Source: Bacteroidales bacterium (GTDB taxonomy: Bacteria > Bacteroidota > Bacteroidia > Bacteroidales > UBA932). Taken from it: a stretch of 38,129 bases of DNA. How positions within the stretch are numbered: the first letter of the stretch is position 1; every line of letters starts with the position of its first letter. The stretch is taken from the NCBI GenBank assembly GCA_017454335.1, contig JAFTDE010000001.1:1-38129 (forward strand), written 5' to 3'. The notes under the pieces were generated by a model. It was not told the DNA's origin. It made no database searches and saw nothing but the letters and a program-made list of their open reading frames with translations. Shown here in pieces: positions 15,659 through 25,200 of the stretch. The position numbers were made by a program, and so were the translations under genes.

Positions 15659-18262
15659 CGCGAAACGCAGGTATTGCTGCCAGTCCCAGCCGGTCATGCC
15701 GTGCGCGCCGCTGCGGACGTGGTAGGCGATGCGGCCCTCCTGCAGGGGCGTGTCCGCCGCGGGGAACTCCTCCCCCACCAGGCCCCGGTATCCCAGCCGT
15801 TCATACACCGGACTGGCCGCCCGGGCGGAGAGGAATTCGCCCCGGGGATCGCTCCAGTCGTCTTCGCTGGCACTGGCGACGTACAACGGACGGGGTGCGA
15901 TCAGCGCGAGGATTTCGTGCTGGTCGAAGGGCAGGCTGTCCTCGTCGGAACGGTACTTGCGGAAGGACGGGCTGAACCACTGGGGACTGTACTGGCACAC
16001 CGCGGCCAGGGTCTCCCCGATCCGGCGGCGGGACAGGGCCGCCCCGCAGCAACCGGAATCATTCGAAACCGCCATGGCGAAGCGCGTATCCGACGCAGCG
16101 GCCCACAGGGCCACTTTTCCGAGGCGGGAATGCCCGATGACCGCGACTTTCCGCGCGTTCACGGCCGGGTCCGTTTCGAGGTAGTCCAGCGCCCGGCTGA
16201 GCCCCCAGGCCCAGGCGGCCACAGTCCCCCACTCCCCTTCCACGGGACGTTCGCGCTCTTCTGCGTACCCGAAGGGCAGCACGCCGTTCACGCCCGCCTT
16301 CGACTTGTCCAGCGCGATGTCTTCGTACGCGACGGTCCCCAGGGCGTATCCGGTGCGCAGCACCGTCTCCGCCGGCCAGACGTCGTCCGCCCCGAAAGTC
16401 AGGCCCAGGAAAGCCGGAGCGGGACGCCGGACGCCGTTCGGTATCCACAGCGTCATGTCGAAAGCCACGGATTCGTCCGCCGTCAGGTAGATGCGGACCC
16501 GCTTGGCGGTCGCCAGTCCGCCGAAAGCGGCGGGGTCCGTCGAGAGGACCCGGAAATGCTCTTCCCGGGGACGTGCAGGCATGCGCCCGTACATCTCGCG
16601 CTGGGCCAGTTCATAGATTCCGGCGCGGCGCTTCTTCCACTGCCGGGCATTCCGCACCGCGTTGCCGTCCTCATCCACCAGCGGATCCGGCAGGGTGTAC
16701 GCGGGGATCTTCCCCTCGTCGTAATTGGCAATCTGGAAATAATTGATCCGTTCCGCGATGGGCGGATCGGCATCGATGCTCCGGTCCAGCCGGACGGCGA
16801 TCACGCTGATGTCGCTGCCGTCCACGCCCAAGCCGCGCAGCGTGGCGCGGGTGCCGTTCTGGGTGAATCCCACCTTCCCGCCGCCCAGCTTCCAGGCTTC
16901 GACGACCCGCAGGCCGGGACGCAGCGGCGGAAGCGCAAACGAATCGTACGCCGCTCCCGCATGCAGCCAGAGGTAGATCACGTCCCCCTTGTGGCAATAT
17001 CCCCACTTCCCGTCCTCGGGCTGCCAGGGGCCGCCGACGGTGCCGTAGATGGCGTCAGCGTAGCGCCCGATCCAGGTCCCGAGGGCGCTCAGGCGCTCGT
17101 TCACCGGCCCGGGAATGCGCCCGAAACGGTCCGGACCGACATTGATGCAGTAACACATGTTGCGGACCATGCAGTCCGCCAGCAGGCGCTTCATCTCATC
17201 CAGGGGCAGAAGCAGCGCGGGATCCTCCATCGAAGCGGAATAGCCCCAGGCGGGACTGGCGAGGATGTCGGTCCGGCCGGCCGCGGGCGCGATGGTGAAG
17301 CACTTCTCCACGAGGCCGTTGCGTATGGGGCCGGTCACGGGCTGGATGCCCTCCTCATTGCGGAAATCCCCCATCCAGCCGCTGCGGCTGTTGGTGATGA
17401 CGTCCGGCTGGTACTTGCGCACCATGCCCATCAGGCCCAGCGCCTTCCCATCCCCGTCCCGTTCGGTGTACGCCCCGCCGAGGGGCCATTCGTTCGCCGG
17501 ATCCAGGTACAGCCCGGGCTCCCAGAAAAACGCGGCGTCCGCGTCGTGATTGCGCTGGCCCAGCCATCCCCCGTCCCAGAAGATCAGGTCGATCCGGCCA
17601 TAGCGGGTGACGATGTCCCGGGTCAGGCTGTAGAGTTCCTCCTTCAGCACCCGCGCATTGGCCTTGTGCGCGGGATCGGTGACGTATCCGAAACGGTTCC
17701 GGGCGCAGTCCTCGCCCGTCACGTCGTAGTAACCCGGGTAACGCCAGTTGATCAGGGTCTTGTACACGCCCACCCGCAGTCCGGCCTCCCGGCAGGCGTC
17801 GGTCATTTCGCGCAGGAAATCGCGCCCGTGCGTCCGCATGGAGTTGAAATCGTTGTAGGACCCGTCAAAGAGCGCGTAGCCGTCGTGGTGCTGGCTGGTG
17901 AAGGTGACGTAGCGGGCCCCGAGCCGCTTCGCCAGCGCCGTATAGTCGGCCGCGTCGAACTGCGAAGCGTCGAAGTATTCCTCCCCCGATTCCGGCCGCG
18001 AAAGGGCGGCGTACTCCTCCGGCGGAATGCCGTTGTTCTCCTGATACCACTCCCCTTTGGCCGGTCCCGCGTACAGGCCCCAGTGGATGAACAGGCCGAT
18101 TTTCCCTTCGGCCATCCAGGCCAGCTTGCCATAGGGCTGCATGCTGACTCCGTACTGGGTCTCGATCTCGCGGGAAGGATACACGAAGGGATCCGGCGCG
18201 GCCTGCGCGCCCGCCAGCTGCATGGCGGCGACAAGGGTAAGGAGGCAGATGCGTACTTTCAT
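15641..18262 (-). CDS. Two-domain GH29 alpha-L-fucosidase / CE15 glucuronoyl esterase
   Basis: An 873-residue secreted enzyme with a Sec signal (residues 1-21). Residues about 35-490 form a GH29 alpha-L-fucosidase unit: GLFIHWGLYAG (56-66), FTSQHHDGY, and DLIFWDGGW with the nucleophile position D230, followed by a beta-sandwich. The general acid cannot be assigned by eye. Residues about 500-873 form an alpha/beta-hydrolase of family CE15: IGHSRLGKVALW gives nucleophile S712, NDSGCCGA follows, then QWFSPSF and LPFDQHEILALIAPRPLYV. SGAHGMTGWDW supplies H854. CE15 enzymes cut esters between glucuronic acid and lignin or other alcohols. ATG 18262 is preferred because the longer open frame (to 19282) overlaps the flavoprotein gene and lacks family similarity. 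It is last in the tsaD-led run, 17 bases after the previous stop. Domain calls are firm; substrates are inferred. Confidence 0.88.
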   Translation of the reverse strand: MKVRICLLTLVAAMQLAGAQAAPDPFVYPSREIETQYGVSMQPYGKLAWMAEGKIGLFIHWGLYAGPAKGEWYQENNGIPPEEYAALSRPESGEEYFDASQFDAADYTALAKRLGARYVTFTSQHHDGYALFDGSYNDFNSMRTHGRDFLREMTDACREAGLRVGVYKTLINWRYPGYYDVTGEDCARNRFGYVTDPAHKANARVLKEELYSLTRDIVTRYGRIDLIFWDGGWLGQRNHDADAAFFWEPGLYLDPANEWPLGGAYTERDGDGKALGLMGMVRKYQPDVITNSRSGWMGDFRNEEGIQPVTGPIRNGLVEKCFTIAPAAGRTDILASPAWGYSASMEDPALLLPLDEMKRLLADCMVRNMCYCINVGPDRFGRIPGPVNERLSALGTWIGRYADAIYGTVGGPWQPEDGKWGYCHKGDVIYLWLHAGAAYDSFALPPLRPGLRVVEAWKLGGGKVGFTQNGTRATLRGLGVDGSDISVIAVRLDRSIDADPPIAERINYFQIANYDEGKIPAYTLPDPLVDEDGNAVRNARQWKKRRAGIYELAQREMYGRMPARPREEHFRVLSTDPAAFGGLATAKRVRIYLTADESVAFDMTLWIPNGVRRPAPAFLGLTFGADDVWPAETVLRTGYALGTVAYEDIALDKSKAGVNGVLPFGYAEERERPVEGEWGTVAAWAWGLSRALDYLETDPAVNARKVAVIGHSRLGKVALWAAASDTRFAMAVSNDSGCCGAALSRRRIGETLAAVCQYSPQWFSPSFRKYRSDEDSLPFDQHEILALIAPRPLYVASASEDDWSDPRGEFLSARAASPVYERLGYRGLVGEEFPAADTPLQEGRIAYHVRSGAHGMTGWDWQQYLRFADRWLK

Positions 18263-18279
18263 TTTGTTTCGTTTGACCG

Positions 18280-19656
18280 TCACAATCCCCGGGCGGCACT
18301 GATGCCCGCCAGGGCGCCGGTACAGAATGCGCTCTGGAGGTTGTAGCCGCCGGTATCGGCGTCGATATCCAGCACCTCGCCGCAGAAGAACAGACCGTCC
18401 ACCACGCGCGAGGCCATCGTCTTGGCCACCACGTCTTCCGTGGAGACGCCGCCGGCGGTGACCACCGCCCGCTCGTAACCGACGAATCCGTCCAGGTCGA
18501 ACTTCCAGGCTTTCAGCGCCTTGGCGATGTCCGTCAGGTTGATCCAGACCTTGCTCTGGTCGCGGCCCTTGCGCTCCAGGGTGATGATCTCCGGATGCAG
18601 GGCGCGGAAGGCCGGGATCAGTTCCCAGGGCATCAGTTTGCCCAGCAGGATGCGGCATTTCTCCTTCTCGTGCAGCCGGGCGCTGCGCGGATCCTTGTCC
18701 ACTTCGGTCCACAGCGCGTGCACGCGCGTCGTCAGATCCGTCAGGTCCACACCGGGCTTGAGGTCCAGCACGAGGGCGGCCCGCGAACCGTTCACCATCG
18801 ACTTGACCGCCTTGCGGCTGAGCTGGAATCCGACCGGTCCCTCGATGCCGCCGTCGGTGAAATCGATGTCCCCGAACTCGCTGCCGGACTCGATCCCGTC
18901 GACCAGCAACTGGACGCCGACGTTCTTCAGCTGGATCCCGCAGAGCGCCTGCCCCGTTTCGGTCAGCGGCGTTTCGCGCGGAATGTGGCCTTTGCACTGC
19001 GGCTGCGGAGCTTCCGGAGCGTCCGTCCGCTTGTACCCGGCCGGCACCAGCGCGGTCAGGCTGGGGAAGGTCGGGGTGAGGCGGTGGCCCAGCCTTTCCG
19101 CCCAGCGCAGCCCGTCCCCGGTGCTGCCGGTGCCCGGATAGCTCAGCCCGCCGGTCGCCACCACCAGGCGCGTACAGCTGTGGCTGCCACCGTCCGCGCA
19201 GTCCACCGAGAATCCCTTCGCGGTCGCATTGACCGCCGTCACGCCGCACTCGGTGAGGATTTTCACCCCAACGCTCAGGCATGCATTCACCAGCGTATCC
19301 ACCACGTCGGAGGCATGGTAGCTGGCCGGGAAAGCCCGGTCGCCGCGTTCCACGACCGTCCGCATGCCGAAGGCCTCGAAGAAGTCCACGACGGCCTCCG
19401 AGGGCAGGTTGTAGAAGGCCGGCTTGACAAAGGAGGACTTGGAGCGGATGTGGGTGCAGAAGTTGTTCCAGTCCTTCACGTTGGTAAAATTGCAGCGGCC
19501 CTTGCCCGTGATCATGATCTTGCGGCCCGGGCGCGGCATCCGCTCAAGGACCGTCACCTGCAGGTCCCGGCCGGCATCCGCGGCGCTTCGGGCGGCGAAA
19601 TACGCCGCCATCAGGCCGGAAGCCCCGGCGCCGATTACGATGATGTCCGCTTTCAT
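18280..19656 (-). CDS. HI0933/YhiN-family FAD-dependent oxidoreductase
   Basis: A 458-residue flavoprotein. The FAD-binding Rossmann motif lies at the N-terminus (IVIGAGASGLMAAYFAA), followed by the HI0933 hallmark GRKIMITGKGRCNFTN near residue 45-60. Further family elements are RAFPASYHASDVV, VATGGLSYPGTGSTGDG and near the C-terminus VVTAGGVSTEDV. Members such as BaiN reduce double bonds in bile acid derivatives, but most have no known substrate. Its ATG overlaps the stop of the upstream acetylesterase gene by 4 bases, so the two are translationally coupled. A link to glycan breakdown is not evident from the sequence. Confidence 0.88.
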   Translation of the reverse strand: MKADIIVIGAGASGLMAAYFAARSAADAGRDLQVTVLERMPRPGRKIMITGKGRCNFTNVKDWNNFCTHIRSKSSFVKPAFYNLPSEAVVDFFEAFGMRTVVERGDRAFPASYHASDVVDTLVNACLSVGVKILTECGVTAVNATAKGFSVDCADGGSHSCTRLVVATGGLSYPGTGSTGDGLRWAERLGHRLTPTFPSLTALVPAGYKRTDAPEAPQPQCKGHIPRETPLTETGQALCGIQLKNVGVQLLVDGIESGSEFGDIDFTDGGIEGPVGFQLSRKAVKSMVNGSRAALVLDLKPGVDLTDLTTRVHALWTEVDKDPRSARLHEKEKCRILLGKLMPWELIPAFRALHPEIITLERKGRDQSKVWINLTDIAKALKAWKFDLDGFVGYERAVVTAGGVSTEDVVAKTMASRVVDGLFFCGEVLDIDADTGGYNLQSAFCTGALAGISAARGL

Positions 19657-21119
19657 TCCTCGACGCTCAGGTTAAACGGGGCGAAAGGCAGGGAGCGGTC
19701 CGCAAGGTTGCCGGGCACGAAATCGCCCCAGCCGTACCGGACTTCGCAGATCCGGAACACGTCCGGACTGGAAATGACGAGCGCATGGCGCTGGAAATCG
19801 AACTGGACGTCCCGCACAGGATAGAAACGGCCGTCCTCGCCGCAGACCTCCAGCCCCTCGATGCCGTGAATCTGGCGCAGACCCATCTCACATTGCGTGC
19901 ACTCGACCCGGACGGCACGATCGTCCGCGATCCGGTAGGCACGCAAGGCCACGGGACTCTCGCAGGGCAGGTCGGCATATCCGTACTGGCGGGCCAGCGC
20001 CAGGCCGGCCAGGCGGTTTCCGACGGGCTGTTTGCGCGAAGGGTGGATGTTATCCCACTCATGAGGCAAAGCCAGGTCGTTGGTCACGACGATACCGGCA
20101 TTGGGGATGCGTGCGGCGGCCTCATGCTGGGCGGCACGCAGTCCGGCGGCATGTCCGTTCTGGCCTTCGTTGCCATAGAAGCAGGGAGCGATCTCCACCT
20201 CGTAGAAAGGCAGCGAGGCGTCGCCGTCGCCCCAGATCCGGCGCCAGACCTCCACCATCTTCACCAGCCGGTCGGCATAGCTGTCCTCCTGCCGGGGATT
20301 GTTGGTGCCGATCTCGTATCCGACATTGCTGCATCCCTGGTAGAAGATGAACCCCTTGACGGTCCATCCGGCCAGGGGCGAGAGCATCGCATTGTACATC
20401 AGCGTCGGGCGCAGGGCCGGCCGCATCGCGGACATGCCCGCGGGGCTGAGGTCCACGTCCGGATAGCCCTGCAGCGCATCGCCGGGCATCCAGCTCTCCA
20501 CGCGGGATCCGCCGTAGGCGCAGACCACCACGCCGACCGGGACGTCCAGCACTTCGTTGAGCTTGAGGGCGAAGAAATACGCCGTGGCGCTCATGGCCGG
20601 CCGGGTGGCGGGGTCCGCCCCGTGCCACACCCCCACGACATCCCGCGCCGGGGTTTCGCTCTGCAGTTTGGGCAGCTGGAAAATGCGGATCTTCTCCCGC
20701 ATCGGAGCGGCCGTCAGCACATCCAGGTAATTCTCGACAGGGGCGTTCCGGTAACCGCTCAGGGGCATTTCCATGTTGCTCTGCCCGCCGGCCAGCCAGA
20801 CCTCGCCGATCAGCACGTCGCGGATGACGAGATTCCCGCCGTCCCCGGAAATCCGGACCTCGTACGGACGGTACGAGGCGGCCGGGGTCTGCACGGACGT
20901 CCGCCAGATGCCGTCGGCGTCCGCCCGGGCGGTATAGCTGCGGCCGTTCCACGAAGTGGTGACGGACACCCGGGCGCCCGGGGAGGCGAAGCCCCAGAGC
21001 GTCGCGTTGCTGTTCTGCTGCAGGACCATGCCGTCGCTGCAGGGCTGCTTGACGGAAAGTTTGGCGTGGACGGCCAGGCACGAGAGCGCCAGGACGGCCA
21101 CGAAAAGGAGTCTTTTCAT
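19653..21119 (-). CDS. SASA-type (sialate) O-acetylesterase
   Basis: A 488-residue secreted SGNH-fold esterase that removes acetyl groups from glycans. It has a Sec signal peptide (MKRLLFVAVLALSCLAVHAK) and an N-terminal beta-domain (about 20-100). The catalytic GGQSNMEMPL follows with nucleophile S114, then GGSRVESW and FYQGCSN (the family usually has QGES here). HEWDNIHPSRKQPVGNRLA gives D356 and H359. ATG 21119 is chosen over the longer open frame because it begins the signal peptide and lies 10 bases after the tsaD stop. Family members act on 9-O-acetyl sialic acid or on acetylated plant polysaccharide; neighbouring GH29 and CE15 domains favour a complex acetylated heteroglycan, but sialic acid cannot be excluded. 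Confidence 0.85.
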   Translation of the reverse strand: MKRLLFVAVLALSCLAVHAKLSVKQPCSDGMVLQQNSNATLWGFASPGARVSVTTSWNGRSYTARADADGIWRTSVQTPAASYRPYEVRISGDGGNLVIRDVLIGEVWLAGGQSNMEMPLSGYRNAPVENYLDVLTAAPMREKIRIFQLPKLQSETPARDVVGVWHGADPATRPAMSATAYFFALKLNEVLDVPVGVVVCAYGGSRVESWMPGDALQGYPDVDLSPAGMSAMRPALRPTLMYNAMLSPLAGWTVKGFIFYQGCSNVGYEIGTNNPRQEDSYADRLVKMVEVWRRIWGDGDASLPFYEVEIAPCFYGNEGQNGHAAGLRAAQHEAAARIPNAGIVVTNDLALPHEWDNIHPSRKQPVGNRLAGLALARQYGYADLPCESPVALRAYRIADDRAVRVECTQCEMGLRQIHGIEGLEVCGEDGRFYPVRDVQFDFQRHALVISSPDVFRICEVRYGWGDFVPGNLADRSLPFAPFNLSVEE

Positions 21120-21129
21120 ATCGAAACGG

Positions 21130-22152
21130 TTAAAAGTCAGCCATACGGGAAACGGGCGCCACATCCAGGGGCGTACGTTCTCCTGCAAGATAGTGATAAT
21201 ATCCGGCAATCGCAATCATCGCGGCGTTGTCCGTGGTGAATTTCAGCGGCGGCAGGAAGGTCCGCCAGCCACGCCGGCGCCCTTCGGCTTCGATGCGGGC
21301 GCGCAGGCCGCTGTTGGCCGAGACGCCGCCTCCGATGGTGACGTCGCGGATCCCGGTCTGGCGTGCCGCCAGGACGAGCTTGTCCATCAGGATGTCGATC
21401 AGGGCTTTCTGGAAGGAGGCGCAGAGGTCTTCCTTGTTGTTTTCCAGGAACTGCGGGTCCTTCGCCATCTCGTCCCGGACAAAGTACAGCAGCGAAGTCT
21501 TGATGCCGCTGAAACTGTAGTCCAGCCCCGGGATGTGCGGTTTGGCGAAGCGGAAGCGCTTCGGGTCGCCCTGCGCGGCCAGCCGGTCGATGACCGGGCC
21601 GCCGGGGTATCCCAGGCCCAGCATCTTGGAGCATTTGTCGAAAGCCTCGCCCACAGCGTCGTCGATGGTCTGCCCCAGGATCTCGTACTCCAGCGGACCG
21701 TTCACGCGGACGATCTGCGAGTTCCCGCCGGACACCAGCAGGCACAGGTACGGGAACGAAGGTTCCTGCACCGGGACCTCCGGCTGGCGGATGAAATTGG
21801 CCAGGATGTGCCCCTGCAGGTGGTTCACCATCACGATCGGGATGTCCAGCGCCACGCCCAGCCCCTTCGCGAAGGAAGTGCCCACCAGGAGGGATCCCAG
21901 CAGGCCCGGACCGCGGGTGAAGGCGATGGCCGTCAGGTCCGCAGCCTGCACGCCTGCGCGGGAGAGCGCTTCGCTGACCACCGGAACGATGTTCTGCTCG
22001 TGCGCCCGCGAGGCCAGTTCCGGCACCACGCCCCCGAAGGCGCGGTGGACGTCCTGGCTGGCGATGACGTTCGACAGCAGCCACCCGTCGCGGATGACGG
22101 CGGCGGAAGTGTCGTCGCAGGAAGACTCGATGCCCAGAATCAGATCTGCCAT
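21130..22152 (-). CDS. tsaD: tRNA N6-threonylcarbamoyladenosine transferase TsaD
   Basis: TsaD (with TsaB/TsaE) transfers the threonylcarbamoyl group to A37 of ANN-decoding tRNAs, an essential modification. The 340-residue protein has the ASKHA-fold motifs ILGIESSCDDTSAAVI at the N-terminus and GGVVPELASRAHEQN. The metal-binding HLQGH is at H111/H115. VSGGNSQI, EAFDKCSKMLGLGYPGG, FSGIKTS and GGVSANSGLR complete the family pattern. ATG 22152 gives the exact family start. It is first in a leftward run with the acetylesterase, flavoprotein and GH29-CE15 genes, an unexpected pairing of a housekeeping gene with glycan enzymes. Confidence 0.97.
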   Translation of the reverse strand: MADLILGIESSCDDTSAAVIRDGWLLSNVIASQDVHRAFGGVVPELASRAHEQNIVPVVSEALSRAGVQAADLTAIAFTRGPGLLGSLLVGTSFAKGLGVALDIPIVMVNHLQGHILANFIRQPEVPVQEPSFPYLCLLVSGGNSQIVRVNGPLEYEILGQTIDDAVGEAFDKCSKMLGLGYPGGPVIDRLAAQGDPKRFRFAKPHIPGLDYSFSGIKTSLLYFVRDEMAKDPQFLENNKEDLCASFQKALIDILMDKLVLAARQTGIRDVTIGGGVSANSGLRARIEAEGRRRGWRTFLPPLKFTTDNAAMIAIAGYYHYLAGERTPLDVAPVSRMADF

Positions 22153-22171
22153 AAACAATGCGTTTCAAGGG

Positions 22172-22179
22172 CAAAATTA
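22172..22179 (-). promoter_or_regulatory. tsaD -7 box
   Basis: TAATTTTG on minus, 20 bases before the tsaD ATG. The -33 element is not clear. Divergent from the tamB-like promoter in a 50-base AT-rich gap. Confidence 0.5.
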
Positions 22180-22202
22180 GCAATAAAATATGAATATTTT
22201 AC

Positions 22203-22210
22203 TAAATTTG
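22203..22210 (+). promoter_or_regulatory. Candidate -7 box of the tamB-like operon
   Basis: TAAATTTG on plus. If real, transcription starts near 22216, which bears on the problem of the start codon of the next gene. A -33 box is not convincing. Confidence 0.4.
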
Positions 22211-22272
22211 TAGATTGGCTATTTGCACGCCTTATCGAGAAGAAACTTCATATCGGTGCGCGTATCGCGGGA

Positions 22273-25200
22273 TTGGTCCTGGTGCTGGTCCTGAGCGTCG
22301 TGCTGTTCCTGGAAACCCCGCAGGGGCTGACCTGGGTGGGCCAGCGCGTCATGGACCGCCTGAAGGACGTCCTGCCGGGCAAACTGCACTTCACCACCGC
22401 CCAGGTCTCCTTCAATTCCATACACATCAAGGACGTGTATTTCCTGGACGAGCATCCCTATACCGAAGACCGCTACGGACGCGGCTGGGCGCCCGTGGAC
22501 ACCCTCTTCCATGCCGGCGACATCTACGCCACCTTCACCCTGCGCGGCCTGCTGTCCCGTTCCGGACTGGAAGTCTCCCGCGTCAAGCTGCTGGACGGGG
22601 CGTTCAATTTCGTCACCGAACCCGGCGAGCGGTGGAAATCCAACATCGAGCGGATCCTGCAGGTCGAACCGCAGGAAGAGCAGGCCGGACTTCCCGAACT
22701 GCTCGTCCACAAGGTGGAGATCGGGAATTTCCATTTCACGATGCGCAGTTTCGACACGCTGCGGGCCCCGCACCACGGCATCGGCATCAACTGGGAGGAC
22801 CTGGACATCGTCGCGAACATCCAGGCCAACAGCCTGCGGATCAACGAAGGCATCATCACCGGCAACGTCCCGCACATCGACCTGCGCGAGAAGAGCGGCT
22901 GTGAGATCGAGAACATCGAGGGGGTCGTGCGCATCGGCGGCGGACTGGTCCGCATCACCGATTTCATCCTGCAGGACGCCTTTACCGACCTCCGCCTGCC
23001 CATCGCCGCCCTGAGCTTCCGGAACAGCGACGATTTCGCCGACTTCATCAACAAGGTCAACCTGGACATCTCCTTCGCCCCCTCCCGCATCGGCTGGCAG
23101 ACGGTCAAGTATTTCGCGGACGCCCTGCCGCAAAACCAGCTGCTGGCGGACATCCGCTCCGGATCCGTCCAGGGCCCCGTCTCCGCCCTGGAAATCCACG
23201 GTTTCGACTTCCATGACCGCAACAGCGACGTCTCCGCCCGGGCCAGCGTGGACATCACCGGCCTGCCGGACCTGCCGTCCACCCTCTTCGACATCCAGCT
23301 CGACAACGCTTCCATGACCTCCCGCGGCTTGAGCACCCTGCTGAGCGGCTTCTCCGAAGGCAAGCCCGTGGACCTGAGCAACATCGCGCCCCGGATGCAG
23401 CTGGTGGCCAGCGGCAGCGCGTACGGCACGCTGAATGCCCTGCAGGCGCACGGGACCGTCGACGCCGGGGGCGGCACGGCCCTCGCCGACCTGCTGCTGA
23501 CGAACCTGATCACGCCCCGGCCGATCGGGCTGAGCGGCAGCCTGGCCGTGAACGAACTCGACCTCGCCCGCGTGCTGGGGATCGAAGCCCTGGGCCCCTG
23601 CAGCGCCCGGGCCTCCCTGTCGGCCACCCTGCAGGACAAGGGGCTGCCGACCTTCACGCTGGATTCCCTGTGCGTGGACCACATCACGGCCCTGGGATAC
23701 GACTACCACGACATCGACCTGGCCGGCGCTTATGACGGGACGGTTTTCGACGCCCGGGCCCTTGCCGACGACCCGGCGCTGGGACTGCTCTTCGAAGCCT
23801 ACTCCGAGCAGACCCCCGACGGAACCCTGTACCACCTGGACGCCACGCTGGACCGTGCCGACCTGCAGGCCCTGCAGCTGGACAAGCGCGGCACTTCCCG
23901 GGCCAGCATGCAGGCGGTCGCCTCGCTGCTGCAGACCGGGGACGGCGCGATGAACGGCGAAGCCACGATCAGCGGGCTGGTGCTGGAGAATGACAGCGGA
24001 GCGCACGACATCGGGGAAATCCATGTCGGCCTGCAGCGGGACTCCACCACCGAGCAGATCCAGCTGCAGTCCGGATTCCTGGACGCCCTGTTCTCGGGAT
24101 CCCGGAGCATCACGGACCTGGCCGCCCAGATCCAGAACCTGAGCGTGCGGAAAGAACTCCCCGCCCTGTTCCCCAGCGACAATACCCTTCCGGAATGCCC
24201 CGGAGACTACAACCTGGACCTGTCTTTCAAGGACAGCCGGGAACTGCTGGCCTTCATCCTGCCGGGGCTGTATATCGCCGACGGCAGCGACGCCGCCATC
24301 CGCATCGGCGGACAGGGATCCCTGACGGGCTGGATCAACTCCCCGCGGCTGGCCTTCGGCAGCAACTACCTGCGCAACGCCCGGGTGGACCTGGACAACG
24401 GCGGCGACGCCTTCAACCTGGCGCTGGGCGGGAATGAACTCAACGTCGGCGGACTGCGCATCCGCGACAGCCGCCTGGACGCCCGCCTGAAAGACAACGG
24501 CTTCGGCGCCAGCTTCGGATACGACAGCATCGACGGCCTGAGCGAATTCGGCAGCATCCGCCTGGAGGGCGAAATGATGCGGGACGAACAGGATTCGCTG
24601 CTGGTCACCGTACGTCCGCGCCACTCGGAACTGGATCTCAAGCAGTCCACCTGGACCATCGAGGATTCGGAAATCCAGCTGGCTTCGGCCCATACCCAGT
24701 TCAACAATTTCCGCATCAGCAGCGGCACCCAGTTCCTCTCCGTCAAGGGCGGCATGGGCCCCGCCTGCACCGACACGCTCGCCGTCGGGCTGTACAACCT
24801 GGACGTCAGCCTGGCCAACTATTTCCTGGCCCAGGATTACGGCATCCAGGGCATCCTGAACGGACAGGGCTACCTCTTCTCGCCGGTCGGCGAACAGCTC
24901 CAGCTGCAGGGCACGGTCCTGTGCGACTCCCTGCAGGTGGGCAACAGGCGCATCGGCTCCCTGCGGCTGGGCACGCACTGGGACGACGAGCAGAAACAGC
25001 TGGTCTCCTACCTGCGCAACACCCTGAACGACCGGGAGTCCATCGACATGGACGCCATTTACAAACCCCGCACCCGCGAACTGGACCTGAAGGCCATTTT
25101 CGACCAGCTGGAACTCGGCGCCGCCGCACCCTTCCTGGCCTCGACCCTGAGCGAACTGGACGGGCATCTCTCGGGTGACGTCCACGTGACGGGGCCGATG

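Noticed and set aside
18263-19282. An N-terminal extension that would make the GH29-CE15 protein 1213 residues long
   Set aside because: This part is the out-of-frame shadow of the HI0933 flavoprotein gene; the signal peptide begins at 18262.
8103-21119. A sialic acid utilisation cluster (sialidase-like plus SASA esterase)
   Set aside because: The two genes lie about 10 kb apart with unrelated units between them, no nan genes are present, and the sialidase-like protein lacks visible sialidase motifs.
20956-22180. An N-terminal extension of the tamB-like frame across tsaD
   Set aside because: It is antisense to the strongly conserved tsaD gene and shows no protein-like pattern.
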